Of a DNA stretch of 64,000 nt, positions 8,396-17,330 are shown piece by piece (the first letter of the stretch is position 1; each line of letters opens with the position of its first letter). The position numbers were made by a program, and so were the translations under genes. Below the pieces are notes generated by a model. It did no database searches, was not told where the DNA came from, and worked only from the letters and a program-made list of their open reading frames with translations. Source of the stretch: Actinomadura_C sp036008685 (lineage in GTDB: Bacteria > Actinomycetota > Actinomycetes > Streptosporangiales > Streptosporangiaceae). Where the stretch lies: NCBI GenBank assembly GCA_036008685.1, contig DASYNF010000055.1, positions 8,014 through 72,013 of the forward strand, in the 5' to 3' direction.

Positions 8396-9387
8396 TCCTT
8401 GACCCCGGTATGAGCCTCACCCTGCGGCCGATGCGCTATCCCGCCTTCTACGAGCGCTACCGGGCCGCGATCCGCAACACCTGGACGGTCGAAGAGGTCG
8501 ATCTGGGCTCCGATCTCGCGGACCTGGCCCGGCTCACTCCCGCGGAATCACATCTGATCAACCGCCTGGTCGCGTTCTTCGCCACCGGCGACTCGATCGT
8601 GGCCAACAACCTGGTGCTCAACCTCTACAAGCACCTCAACGCCCCGGAGGCCCGTCTCTACCTGTCACGCCAGCTCTTCGAGGAGGCCGTTCACGTTCAG
8701 TTCTACCTGACCCTGCTCGACACCTATCTGCCCGATCACGAGGAGCGCGTCAAGGCCTTCGCCGCGATCGAGCACATCCCCTCGATCCGGGCGAAGGCGG
8801 AGTTCTGCTTCCGCTGGATCGATTCCGTCGGCTCGCTGGACACGCTCCAGACCCGCGAGGACCGGCGTGCCTTCCTGCTCAACCTGATCTGTTTCGCCGC
8901 CTGCATCGAGGGGCTGTTCTTCTACGGGGCCTTCGCCTACGTCTACTGGCTGCGCTCGCGGGGGCTCCTGAACGGGCTGGCCTCCGGCACCAACTGGGTC
9001 TTCCGGGACGAGTCGATGCACATGGAGTTCGCCTTCTCGGTGGTCGACACCGTACGGGCGGAGGAACCGGGACTCTTCGACGATGACCTCGCCGCCCAGG
9101 TCACCCGGATGCTCGAGGATGCGGTGGAGGCCGAGCTGGCCTTCGCCCACGATCTGTGCGGCGACGGACTGCCGGGCATGTCGGCGACCGACATGCGGGC
9201 CTATCTGGAATACGTCGCCGACCAGAGGCTCACCAGGCTCGGCATATCGGCCCGCTATGGCACGGCCAATCCGTTCGCCTTCATGGAACTCCAGGACGTG
9301 CAGGAACTGTCCAATTTCTTCGAACGGCGGGTCTCGGCCTACCAGGTCGCCGTGGAGGGTGACGTCGCCTTCGACGAAGCCTTCTGA
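8392..9387 (+). CDS. nrdB: Ribonucleoside-diphosphate reductase beta subunit, class Ia
   Basis: A 331-residue ferritin-like radical subunit. Carboxylate and histidine iron ligands are in GDSIVANN (Asp67), FEEAVH (Glu98, His101) and, later, FRDESMH. Tyr105 lies four residues after His101, the spacing of the radical tyrosine Tyr122 in E. coli NrdB, so a Tyr-radical enzyme is expected rather than the radical-less class Ic type. The start overlaps the nrdA stop (ATGA); the frame is open further upstream only because it runs antiphase through nrdA. No nrdS-like AraC regulator follows, unlike the Streptomyces operon. Confidence 0.95.
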   Translation: MILDPGMSLTLRPMRYPAFYERYRAAIRNTWTVEEVDLGSDLADLARLTPAESHLINRLVAFFATGDSIVANNLVLNLYKHLNAPEARLYLSRQLFEEAVHVQFYLTLLDTYLPDHEERVKAFAAIEHIPSIRAKAEFCFRWIDSVGSLDTLQTREDRRAFLLNLICFAACIEGLFFYGAFAYVYWLRSRGLLNGLASGTNWVFRDESMHMEFAFSVVDTVRAEEPGLFDDDLAAQVTRMLEDAVEAELAFAHDLCGDGLPGMSATDMRAYLEYVADQRLTRLGISARYGTANPFAFMELQDVQELSNFFERRVSAYQVAVEGDVAFDEAF

Positions 9388-9431
9388 CCTGCCGGCAGAG
9401 GTAGGTGTGCGCGTCCTGAAGCGGCGAGTCA

Positions 9432-9469
9432 CCGTACGGTCGTCCCCTGGCCAGGGGACGACCGTACGG
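9432..9469. terminator. 38-bp perfect palindrome between convergent nrdB and permease genes
   Basis: Bases 9432-9450 are the exact reverse complement of 9451-9469, a 19-bp arm with no spacer. It sits 44 bases after the nrdB stop and 29 bases after the stop of the oppositely oriented permease. As RNA it folds into a very stable hairpin from either strand, so a bidirectional terminator is the natural reading. There is no U-tract, which is common in actinobacteria. Confidence 0.7.
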
Positions 9470-9498
9470 GCACGAGCGGCACCGGCTGAGGCCGGCGG

Positions 9499-11358
9499 TC
9501 AGCCGACGTGCACGAGCGGGCGCCGTTCGGTGTCCGGTTCGGCCTGCCGCAGGACCTCGCGGGTGAGCGCCGGGATGTCCCCCCCGCCGAAGACGAGGTA
9601 ACGGAGCAGCGCGCCGATCGGGTTGCCTTCGGTCCAGTGGAAGTAGACGTTGGGCAGCTTGCCCGTCTCGTCGCGGATGTGGAGAAGGACCGCGGCGATC
9701 GCGTTGGGGATGGAGGGGCTCTCGATCCGGAGGATCCGGAAGCCGTGCAGCTCTTCGCCCACCACCCGGATCTCGGTCTCGAACTCGGAGGCGTCCGGCA
9801 CCGTCGCCTCGAGGAAGAGCAACCCCTCGTCCTTGCGGAGGCGGTGCATCTCCCACGCCTCGAGGGACTTGGCGAGATACTCCTTCTGATCCCGGGCGTC
9901 CGGCTCGTTGGCGACGAGATGGATCTCCGCGGCCTCGTTGATGTAGAGCCGGGCCCGGTCGTCCATGGTGATGCCGGTGACCCGAAGCTCGGTGGAGCGG
10001 GTGGCCCTGGAGATCAGCGAGGTGACGACGATGGCCAGGAGGAAGGAGAACGCGATCACCAGGCCGTCGGGGCGCTCGATGATGTTCGCGACCGTGGCAT
10101 AGGCGAAGATCAGCATGACGATTCCGGACGGGACCGCGACCTTCCTCCTGCCGTTCTTCCACGCCGACAGCGTCACGGCGACGGACGCCGACAGGATCAG
10201 CGCCAGGACGCCCGTGGCGTAGGCGCCGCCCTGCGACTCCACATCCGCCTTGAACACCAGGGTGATGATGAAGGAGATGGCCGTGAAGATCAGAACCATC
10301 GGGCGCGCGGCCCGTGACCAGTCCGGGGCCATGCCGTACCGGGGAAGGTAACGCGGCACGATGTTCAGCAGGCCGGCCATCGCGGACGCGCCGGCGAACC
10401 ACAGGATCGCGATCGTGCTGATGTCGTAGACGGTGCCGAACCAGTCACCGAGCTGCTGATGGGCCAGGTAGGCCAGGGCACGGCCGTTGGCCTTGCCGCC
10501 CTCCTGGAACTCCCGCTCGGGGATCAGCACGGTGGTGGCGAAGCTGCAGGTGATCAGGAAGACGCTCATGATGACCGCGGCCGTGGTGAGCAGCTTCTTC
10601 GCACCCTTGATCCGGTGTTCCAGATCCCCCTTGACCAGTGGCATCACCGCCACGCCGGTCTCGAATCCGGACAGCCCGAGGGCCAGCTTCGGCATCACGT
10701 ACATCGAGACCGCCACCATGGCGAGCGGGCTGGAGTAGTCGGCGCTGAGCGAGCTCTGCCAGTTCGCGACCACGCCGGGGTGGGCGATCACATGCTCGAC
10801 CGCCGTCACCACCACGACCACGTTGAGCGTCAGGTACACCGCCACCAGCGCGACCGCGATGGAGATCGCCTCGCTGAACCCCACCAGGAAGACCGCGCCC
10901 AAGGCCGCGATCAGGAACAGCGTCACCGGGACCCGCTGGCCCGCCATGAACTGAGGGACGAAGGGATTCTGCAGCACATGCGCGGTGGCGTCCGCCGCCG
11001 AGAGGGTGATGGTCACGATGAACGCCGTCGCGACGAACCCGAGGAGGAACAGCACCAGCAGCTTGCCCCGCCATCGGGGCAGCAGGCTCTCCAGCATCGC
11101 CAGGGACCCCAGGCCGTGGGGGCTCTCCTTGGCGACCGCCCGATAGGCCGGCAGCGCGCCGAACAGCGTCAGGGCCACGAGGATGAGCGTCGCGATCGGG
11201 CTGAGCGCCCCGGCGGCGAGCGCGGCGAGGCCGGGCTGGTAGCCCATCGACGAAAAGTAATCGACACCCGTGAGGCACATGACCTGCCACCAGGCGTGCC
11301 GCTTGTGAGGGGTCTCCTCATGGTGGGGACCCAAGGTCTTGAGATCCCGGCGCTGCAT
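9499..11358 (-). CDS. APC-superfamily permease
   Basis: A 619-residue membrane transporter. The N-terminal half has about twelve hydrophobic segments, beginning VMCLTGVDYFSSMGYQPG, a typical APC/KUP-like first helix with a broken middle. The last 200 residues are a soluble cytoplasmic domain with strands such as ELRVTGITMDDRARLYIN and HGFRILRIES. The architecture resembles amino acid/polyamine and SLC12-like permeases; the substrate cannot be read from sequence. It converges on nrdAB and shares its terminator palindrome. An upstream TTGACG near 11491 may be its -35. Confidence 0.75.
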   Translation of the reverse strand: MQRRDLKTLGPHHEETPHKRHAWWQVMCLTGVDYFSSMGYQPGLAALAAGALSPIATLILVALTLFGALPAYRAVAKESPHGLGSLAMLESLLPRWRGKLLVLFLLGFVATAFIVTITLSAADATAHVLQNPFVPQFMAGQRVPVTLFLIAALGAVFLVGFSEAISIAVALVAVYLTLNVVVVVTAVEHVIAHPGVVANWQSSLSADYSSPLAMVAVSMYVMPKLALGLSGFETGVAVMPLVKGDLEHRIKGAKKLLTTAAVIMSVFLITCSFATTVLIPEREFQEGGKANGRALAYLAHQQLGDWFGTVYDISTIAILWFAGASAMAGLLNIVPRYLPRYGMAPDWSRAARPMVLIFTAISFIITLVFKADVESQGGAYATGVLALILSASVAVTLSAWKNGRRKVAVPSGIVMLIFAYATVANIIERPDGLVIAFSFLLAIVVTSLISRATRSTELRVTGITMDDRARLYINEAAEIHLVANEPDARDQKEYLAKSLEAWEMHRLRKDEGLLFLEATVPDASEFETEIRVVGEELHGFRILRIESPSIPNAIAAVLLHIRDETGKLPNVYFHWTEGNPIGALLRYLVFGGGDIPALTREVLRQAEPDTERRPLVHVG

Positions 11359-11719
11359 GCCCGCGAGCAGCCACCGGCCGACCGTGGTCCTCGTCCCCGA
11401 TGGGGCTGACGTGGTCAGGCCCGATCACCCCTTCGTTCCCAGGCCGCCGGACATCCCAGGCGGCACCTCAGTGGAAAAGCATGCAGATCAACCCGTCAAA
11501 TTACTCCAGCTCCGGGCATGCTCGTGCCCCGCATGCCGAACAGGACTCGGACAGCGGGACCAGATGCCCGCGACGTCGAGCCCGCCGCGGGCCGAGGGCG
11601 AGCCGACGGCTGAGGACACGCTGGTCAGCGCCGCGGCGCAGGCCGTTGATCTCGTGCGGCCCGGCCGGCCCCCACCCCCGGCCCGTTTCGCCGTCCGAGC
11701 CCCCGGGAAGCGGGATTGC
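11359..11719. other. Intergenic region between divergent permease and glycosyltransferase genes
   Basis: About 360 bases with no convincing gene. The plus-strand frame is open but has poor composition and no start signal before 11720. It must hold the promoters of both flanking genes. GCATGC occurs near 11480 and again near 11517, with GCATGCC near 11535; significance unknown. Confidence 0.4.
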
Positions 11720-12844
11720 ATGGAAGCGATCCGCCTGGGTCTGCTCGTGGACAGCGACGCCTACGGCGGCGCGGAGGTCTACGTACGGCAACTGCTGTGC
11801 CGCCTCCCGGCGGAGTTCGAGACGCATCTCGTGGTGGCCGAACCGGTGGCGCCATGGTTCGACGATCTCGCCGGGCAATGGACGACATGTACGAGGATCC
11901 CGCTCCTGCGCGGCCGGGAGAGCGCGCCGGAGCTCCTGCGACCGCTGGCCCGGGTGGGCGCCGACGTCTGGCACGTCAACCTGGTCGACCCCGCGAGCAA
12001 CCGCGCCGCCCTGGCCGCGGCCTGCGTGGCCGCGCCGACCGTGGCCACGCTCCACATGCCCGGGAGGGTGACGGACGGACTGGGTTGCCCGGATGGACCG
12101 TACGCCCGGGTCGGCGCGGTGATGGCGGTGTCCGCGCAGATCGCCGAGCTGTTGCGCAGACGGCTCGGGATGCCCCTGGAACGGGTGGTGCGGGTGCGCA
12201 ACGGCGTTGACCTGCCGCCTCGCGCCGGCCGGCCCGCCTTGTCCGCGGGGGTGCGGCCGCGGGTCGGCGCGGTGGGGCGCCTTACCGGCCAGAAGGGATT
12301 CGACGTTCTGATCGCCGCGGTGGCCCTGTTGGTCCGCCGGGGCCATGCGGTCGAGGCGGTCGTCGCGGGAGAGGGGCGTGACCGGATCACGCTGGAGGCC
12401 GCCGCCGCCGGGCTGCCGGTCCGTTTCACCGGCTTTGTCGCGGATGTACCCGCCTTCCTGGAGGGGCTTGACGTGTTCTGCCTCCCGTCCCGCGAGGAGG
12501 GGCTGCCACTGGCCCTCCTCGAGGCCATGGCACACGCTCTGCCGTGCGTGGCCACACGGGTGGGGGACATCCCCGAGGTGGTGGGGGACGCGGTGGTCAC
12601 CGTCCCCCCGGAGGACCCGGTCGCGCTGGCCGACGCACTCGAACCCCTCATCACCGATCCGGGCCGGCGCCGGCGGCTGGGGGAGCGGGCCCGGGTGACG
12701 GCGTTGCGGCGCTTCGACGCCGTGGACATGGTCGAGACCGTCGCCGGGCTGCTTCGCGTCATCACAACGGCGTCGGCCGCGGAGGATGGTCAGCTCAGCA
12801 GCTCCCGGACCTCGCTGAGGACCACCTCGATGGACAGTTCGTAA
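11720..12844 (+). CDS. Glycosyltransferase, GT4 family
   Basis: A 374-residue GT-B fold enzyme. The N-terminus LGLLVDSDAYGGAEVYVRQL is the GT4 acceptor-side glycine loop. VGAVGRLTGQKGFDVLIAA starts the donor domain, and SREEGLPLALLEAMA carries the E-x7-E motif that contacts the nucleotide sugar. The start at 11720 is chosen from family alignment; the open frame back to 11339 is not protein-like. Its last 55 bases overlap the tail of the convergent GT9 gene. No signal peptide is seen; it should act at the inner face of the membrane. Sugar unknown. Confidence 0.78.
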   Translation: MEAIRLGLLVDSDAYGGAEVYVRQLLCRLPAEFETHLVVAEPVAPWFDDLAGQWTTCTRIPLLRGRESAPELLRPLARVGADVWHVNLVDPASNRAALAAACVAAPTVATLHMPGRVTDGLGCPDGPYARVGAVMAVSAQIAELLRRRLGMPLERVVRVRNGVDLPPRAGRPALSAGVRPRVGAVGRLTGQKGFDVLIAAVALLVRRGHAVEAVVAGEGRDRITLEAAAAGLPVRFTGFVADVPAFLEGLDVFCLPSREEGLPLALLEAMAHALPCVATRVGDIPEVVGDAVVTVPPEDPVALADALEPLITDPGRRRRLGERARVTALRRFDAVDMVETVAGLLRVITTASAAEDGQLSSSRTSLRTTSMDSS

Positions 12845-13848
12845 GCGCACCGCAAGTCGATGGGACAGGACAGATGCGGACAAGGACTGCAGGCCACACC
12901 GGCCCGGACCGCCCGGTGGCGATCGTTGCCGTACGCCCACCGGACGGGGTCACCGGCCATGAACAACGTGACGCTGGGCGTCCCGGTCGCGACCGCGAGA
13001 TGGGCGGTGCCGGTGTCGTTGCCCACGAGGAGCGCGGCATTGCGCAGGAGCGCCGCGAAGGTGCCGAGGGTCGTCGCGCCGGTGAGATCGACCGCGTCAC
13101 ATCCGGCGTGCCGCAGGACGGCGCGGCCGAGAGGCCGCTCTGTGGCCAGTCCGCTGACCACCACCCGGAGACCCCGCGAGGACAGTTCGTCGGCGACGGC
13201 GGCGAACCGGATGGCGGGCCACCGCCGTGTGGGCGCCGACGCGCCGGGGTGCAGGACGGCGTACCGGCCAGGCTCCAGGTCGTGCCGCCGGGCCAGCGCC
13301 CCGAAGGCCGCCGTGTCCCTGGGCAGCTCCCGGAACTCGAGGGCCTCGTCGCCGGCGGGGACGCCCAGATGCCGTACGAGAGCCAGATGGCGATGGATCT
13401 CGTGCACATGCCGCGGATAGGGGAGATAGAGCTCGCCACGGCCGGCGAAGCCCGCCGCCGCGAATCCGCCGACGCGGGCGCCCGCGGAGCGGCCGATCCG
13501 TTCGCACGCCTCGTTGGCGGCGGCCCTGTCCCCGTAAGCCTGGAGGACCAGGTCGAAGCGGCGTTCGGCCGCGGCGTGCAGGAAGCCGGGCAGTCGGCTC
13601 CCGTCCGGCGGTCTGTCCGGAATGCCTGGGTAGCCGCTGAAGGGGAGCAGCTCGTCGATGTAGGACCCGAAACGGGCCAGCAGCGGTGCGGCCTCCGCCC
13701 AGGTGATCACAGTCGTACGGACGTCCGGCCGGGCCCGGCGGAGGGCCCGGAGCGCGGGCACCGAGCAGAGCAGGTCACCGAGTCCGACGCGCGCGCGCAG
13801 GAAGGCGACGCGGCGGACCTCGGGATCGGCGAGCGGCGGAACCGGCAT
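12790..13848 (-). CDS. Glycosyltransferase family 9 (heptosyltransferase-like)
   Basis: A 352-residue GT9 protein. FLRARVGLGDLLCSVPAL is the N-terminal glycine loop, HPGASAPTRRWP is the central nucleotide-binding turn, and VGNDTGTAHLAVATGTPSV is the hallmark of the C-terminal domain. The late sequence CSPCPHLSCP matches the Cys-rich end common in the family. ATG 13848 has GGAGG eight bases upstream, so the frame to 13920 is not needed. In Gram-positives such enzymes add heptose or other sugars to surface glycans or natural products. The flanking GT4 and GT2 genes fit either role. Confidence 0.8.
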   Translation of the reverse strand: MPVPPLADPEVRRVAFLRARVGLGDLLCSVPALRALRRARPDVRTTVITWAEAAPLLARFGSYIDELLPFSGYPGIPDRPPDGSRLPGFLHAAAERRFDLVLQAYGDRAAANEACERIGRSAGARVGGFAAAGFAGRGELYLPYPRHVHEIHRHLALVRHLGVPAGDEALEFRELPRDTAAFGALARRHDLEPGRYAVLHPGASAPTRRWPAIRFAAVADELSSRGLRVVVSGLATERPLGRAVLRHAGCDAVDLTGATTLGTFAALLRNAALLVGNDTGTAHLAVATGTPSVTLFMAGDPVRWAYGNDRHRAVRAGVACSPCPHLSCPIDLRCAYELSIEVVLSEVRELLS

Positions 13849-13851
13849 GAC

Positions 13852-15771
13852 GTGAACCTCCAGAGCCCTCCGGAGGGCGATCCCCGGACGGCCCGCTGGA
13901 ACCCGTACCCGGCCGCTCACCCCCGATGCGCCGTGTCGGTGATCATGCCGACCTACCGGCAGGCGGCCTTCCTGCCCCGAGCGCTCGGCGGGCTGCTCGC
14001 CCAGACCGTCCGAGACTGGGAATTACTGATCATCGACGACGGGTCACCGGACGAGTCCGCCGGGATCGCGGCGCGCTTCCTCGGCGATCCGCGGGTCCGT
14101 TACCACCGGCTGCCGTCCAACCGGGGACTCGGCGCCGCGCTCAACGCGGGGCTGGCACTGGCCACCGCGCCGCTGGTCGCCTACCTGCCCTCCGACGACC
14201 TCTACGAGCCCGGTCACCTGGACGCCCTGCTCGGTGTGCTGGCCGACCCGGCGGCCGTCCTGGCCTACTCCGGGGTCCACCACCACGACGGGCGCACTTC
14301 CCTCGAGGCCCCGGACGGGCACCCGCTGCAGCTGGTCCAGGTGGCCCACCGCCGGGTCGGCGAACGGTGGGCCGAGCGGGACGAGCTCGAAAGCGACGAC
14401 CTCGACCGGCTTTACTGGAGCCACCTGCGGGCCCTCGCCCCCGCGCGCGGCACCGGCCGGGTGACCTGCACCTGGACGGATCATCCCGGGCAGCGGCACA
14501 AGGCGATCCGGGAGAGCCACGACGGCGGGCTCAACGTCTTCCGCTCCCGCTACCGGATCGCCGGGCCGCTCCGCTTCCACTCCAGCGACAGCGGTGAGAT
14601 CGACGAGGTGGCGTTGTACGACCGGTTCCGGCGCCGCCGGCTGCCGCCGGCCCGGGACGGCTTGCGGATCCTGCTCGTCGGTGAGCTCGCCTACAACCCC
14701 GAGCGGGTCCTGGCCCTGGCCGAACGGGGACACCGCCTCTACGGCCTGTGGACCGAGGACGCACTGGGCTGCAACACCGTCGGCCCCCTTCCGTTCGGGC
14801 ACGTTCGTGACCTTCCTCGGACCGGCTGGCGGCAGGCGGTCCGGCGGCTGCGGCCGGACATCGCCTACGCCCAGCTCAACTGGCGCGCCGTGCCCTTCTG
14901 CCACCGAGTGCTGCGGGCTTTGCCGGAGGTGCCGTTCGTCTGGCACTTCAAGGAGGCTCCGCAGCACAGCATCCGCCGTGGCGAGTGGCCCCTGCTGGCG
15001 GAACTCGCCACCCGGTCCAGCGCGCAGCTCTACTGCTCGGCCGAGGAGCGGGAGTGGTTCCTCACGGCGCTGCCGGGCCTCGTCGATCCGGACCGCGCGT
15101 ATGTGCTCGACGGCGACCTCCCCAAGGCGGACTGGTTCGCCGGGTGCCGGAGCAGGCGGCTGTCGGAGCGCGACGGCGAGATCCACACGGTCGTCCTCGG
15201 CCGGCCTCTCGGGCTCGACGCCGAGTTCGTCACCGAGCTCGCCCGGCAGGGCGTCCACACCCACCTGTACGGGCAGGTCGTGGCGCCCGGGGTCAAGGGG
15301 GCCTGGACCTCGTGGCTGGCGGACGCGAGGCGTGCGGCCCCCGAGCACGTGCACATCCATCCGTACGTGGACCAGAGGGGCTGGGTCGGCGAGTTCTCCC
15401 GCTACGACGCCGGCTGGCTGCACCGGCTGTCCAGTACCAACGGAGGGGACCTGCGTGTGGCCACGTGGGACGACCTCAACCTGCCGGCCCGGATCCCGCC
15501 CCTCATGGCCGCCGGGATCCCGCTGCTGCAGTGCCGCAGCCCCGGCAGCCGGGTGGCGGTGGACCGGCTCATCCAGGAGACCGGGATCGGGGTGCTGTAC
15601 GACGACATGGACGACCTCGCCGACCGGCTCCGCACTCCGGGGGTTCTGGCGGGTGCCCGGACGGCGGTGACCGCCCACCGGGAGTCCTTCACCTTCGACG
15701 TGCACGCAGACGACCTCATCGCCCTGTTCCGGCGGCTCACCGCGGACGCGCCGCGCCGCCTACCCCCATGA
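13852..15771 (+). CDS. Two-part glycosyltransferase: GT2 domain plus C-terminal GT-B-like domain
   Basis: About 639 residues. The first 220 are a GT-A GT2 domain: VSVIMPTYRQAAFLPRAL, the DDG motif in LLIIDDGSP, and YLPSDDLYEPGHLDALL. From about residue 265 a second domain begins (LRILLVGELAYNPERVLAL) and resembles GT4-like proteins, with VWHFKEAPQ and a late G-IPLLQCRSPGSRVA. The start is uncertain: GTG 13852 keeps codon bias and adds 27 residues, while GTG 13933 begins right at the GT2 strand; neither has a good ribosome-binding site. It is divergent from GT9 and probably serves the same glycan. Confidence 0.7.
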   Translation: MNLQSPPEGDPRTARWNPYPAAHPRCAVSVIMPTYRQAAFLPRALGGLLAQTVRDWELLIIDDGSPDESAGIAARFLGDPRVRYHRLPSNRGLGAALNAGLALATAPLVAYLPSDDLYEPGHLDALLGVLADPAAVLAYSGVHHHDGRTSLEAPDGHPLQLVQVAHRRVGERWAERDELESDDLDRLYWSHLRALAPARGTGRVTCTWTDHPGQRHKAIRESHDGGLNVFRSRYRIAGPLRFHSSDSGEIDEVALYDRFRRRRLPPARDGLRILLVGELAYNPERVLALAERGHRLYGLWTEDALGCNTVGPLPFGHVRDLPRTGWRQAVRRLRPDIAYAQLNWRAVPFCHRVLRALPEVPFVWHFKEAPQHSIRRGEWPLLAELATRSSAQLYCSAEEREWFLTALPGLVDPDRAYVLDGDLPKADWFAGCRSRRLSERDGEIHTVVLGRPLGLDAEFVTELARQGVHTHLYGQVVAPGVKGAWTSWLADARRAAPEHVHIHPYVDQRGWVGEFSRYDAGWLHRLSSTNGGDLRVATWDDLNLPARIPPLMAAGIPLLQCRSPGSRVAVDRLIQETGIGVLYDDMDDLADRLRTPGVLAGARTAVTAHRESFTFDVHADDLIALFRRLTADAPRRLPP

Positions 15772-16066
15772 CGACGCACGCCCGCCTTCCCAAGGCCCAC
15801 CGGCGTACGTCGCCGTGCCGGCCGGTAGGCGGCGGTCAGGGGCTGACGGCCAGGACGAGGAAGCCCGCCGGCAGGACTTTTCTCGCGTTGCCACCCCGCG
15901 TAGGGCGATGACGACCCGTCGCCGGGCTTCGTCGGCGTGGCGTTCCGGCTCCGTGCCGATAGGGGCGGGTTCGTCGCTGCTGCTCCTGGTTCCGCGCCCG
16001 ATCGCCCCGCGTGCTCCTCCCACCACGGTCTGTGCTAGACATAGGTCTCAAATCTAGGGAGCGCGT
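15772..16066. other. Intergenic region after the two-domain glycosyltransferase
   Basis: Nearly 300 bases without a supported gene. On the minus strand a short frame ends in ARKVLPAGFLVLAVSP, which looks like the last strand of some enzyme, but it has no start signal and may be a remnant. The end holds the promoter of the next gene; AGGGA at about 16056 is that gene's ribosome-binding site. Confidence 0.35.
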
Positions 16067-17242
16067 GTGGATGAGCTCAGCCTCGGAGTCATGTCACGAT
16101 CGCGCAAGGAGAACGAGTGGCGGCTGCCGATTCATCCGCTGCACCTCGAGCGGATTGAAGCCGATCTGCGGAAGCGCATCTACCTCGAACGCGGCTACGG
16201 TGAGCGATTCGGTGTGCCGGATGAACGGCTGGCGCCGTATGTAGCCGGGTTGCTCCCACGTCGACAACTCCTGGCCGAATGTGACGTCATCCTGCATCCG
16301 AAGCCGCTCGCGGCGGACCTCGCGGAATTGCGTCCAGGGCAGGTCCTGTGGGGATGGCCGCACTGCGTTCAGGACGAGGACATCACGCAGCTGAGCATCG
16401 ACCGGCGGCTGACGCTCATCGCCTTTGAGGCCATGAACCACTGGACCTCCGAGGGCGGGTTCAGCCTGCATGTCTTTCACAAGAACAACGAGCTGGCCGG
16501 ATACTCCTCGGTATTGCATGCGCTGGAGCTGACCGGGAAGACCGGTGACTACGGTCGCCGGCTACGGGCGGCCGTCATCAGTTTCGGAGCGACCGCCCGC
16601 GGCGCGGTGACGGCCCTCAAGGCGCACGGGGTGAACGACGTCGATGTCCTCACCCACCGGGGCATCAGCGCGGTCGCCTCGCCTATCCATTCGGTGGACA
16701 TGGTGCGTTTTGAAAACGACACCGACGACCCGAGCCTCAGCCAGGTGCTCTGTGACGGCGGCCGGGTCCCACTGGCCACGTTCCTGTCCGGGTACGACCT
16801 CGTGGTCAACTGCGTGTTGCAGGACCCCGACGCACCGCTGATGTTCCTCACCGACAAGGACTTGGACGCCTTCGCGCCCGGCAGCCTCATCATCGACGTA
16901 TCGTGCGATGAGGGGATGGGCTTCAGCTGGGCGAGGCCCACCTCGTTCACACAGCCGATGTTCCAGGTGGGCGGCAACGTTCACTATTACGGCGTCGACC
17001 ACAGCCCGTCCTATCTGTGGGACTCGGCCACCTGGGAGATCAGCGAGGCCCTGCTGCCGTACGTCCGGCGGGTCCTCTCCGGTCCCGCGGCCTGGGACGC
17101 CGATCAGACCATCCGGCGAGCCATCGAGATCCGCGACGGCGTCATCCAGAACCCGGGCATCCTGTCGTTCCAGCACCGTTCGCCGGACTATCCCCACCCG
17201 CGCCGGAGCGACGGGGCAGGAGGATCGACGGGATCTGCCTGA
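16067..17242 (+). CDS. Alanine dehydrogenase/N5-(carboxyethyl)ornithine synthase-like oxidoreductase
   Basis: A 391-residue protein with the AlaDH/PNT two-domain layout. The N-terminal half starts LGVMSRSRKENEWRLPIHP, with the RKENEWR.P substrate-binding stretch of the family, and CDVILHPKP. The NAD domain begins about residue 165 (RAAVISFGATARGAVTAL), a glycine loop altered from GxGxxG. The pattern is that of N5-(carboxyethyl)ornithine synthase-like proteins, which reductively join pyruvate to an amino group. The GTG start has AGGGA six bases upstream. It stands alone between non-coding stretches, so its pathway is not shown by context. Confidence 0.7.
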   Translation: MDELSLGVMSRSRKENEWRLPIHPLHLERIEADLRKRIYLERGYGERFGVPDERLAPYVAGLLPRRQLLAECDVILHPKPLAADLAELRPGQVLWGWPHCVQDEDITQLSIDRRLTLIAFEAMNHWTSEGGFSLHVFHKNNELAGYSSVLHALELTGKTGDYGRRLRAAVISFGATARGAVTALKAHGVNDVDVLTHRGISAVASPIHSVDMVRFENDTDDPSLSQVLCDGGRVPLATFLSGYDLVVNCVLQDPDAPLMFLTDKDLDAFAPGSLIIDVSCDEGMGFSWARPTSFTQPMFQVGGNVHYYGVDHSPSYLWDSATWEISEALLPYVRRVLSGPAAWDADQTIRRAIEIRDGVIQNPGILSFQHRSPDYPHPRRSDGAGGSTGSA

Positions 17243-17330
17243 CCCCAAATCGACGGCCTGGACGTGGTCGGAGTGCCGGATCAGTTCCACCAGCTGGCAG
17301 AGGGGGCCTGGACGTCGGTATCGGGCGGGC

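Noticed and set aside
11359..11500. Possible ydaO (c-di-AMP) riboswitch before the permease
   Set aside because: GGGGTGAT occurs, but the other conserved blocks of the aptamer are missing.
14044..15705. 553-codon minus-strand frame opposite the double glycosyltransferase
   Set aside because: Antisense shadow; no start signal and no recognisable motif.
15836..16051. Minus-strand fragment ending ARKVLPAGFLVLAVSP
   Set aside because: Only the last 16 residues look protein-like; no start and no identifiable family.
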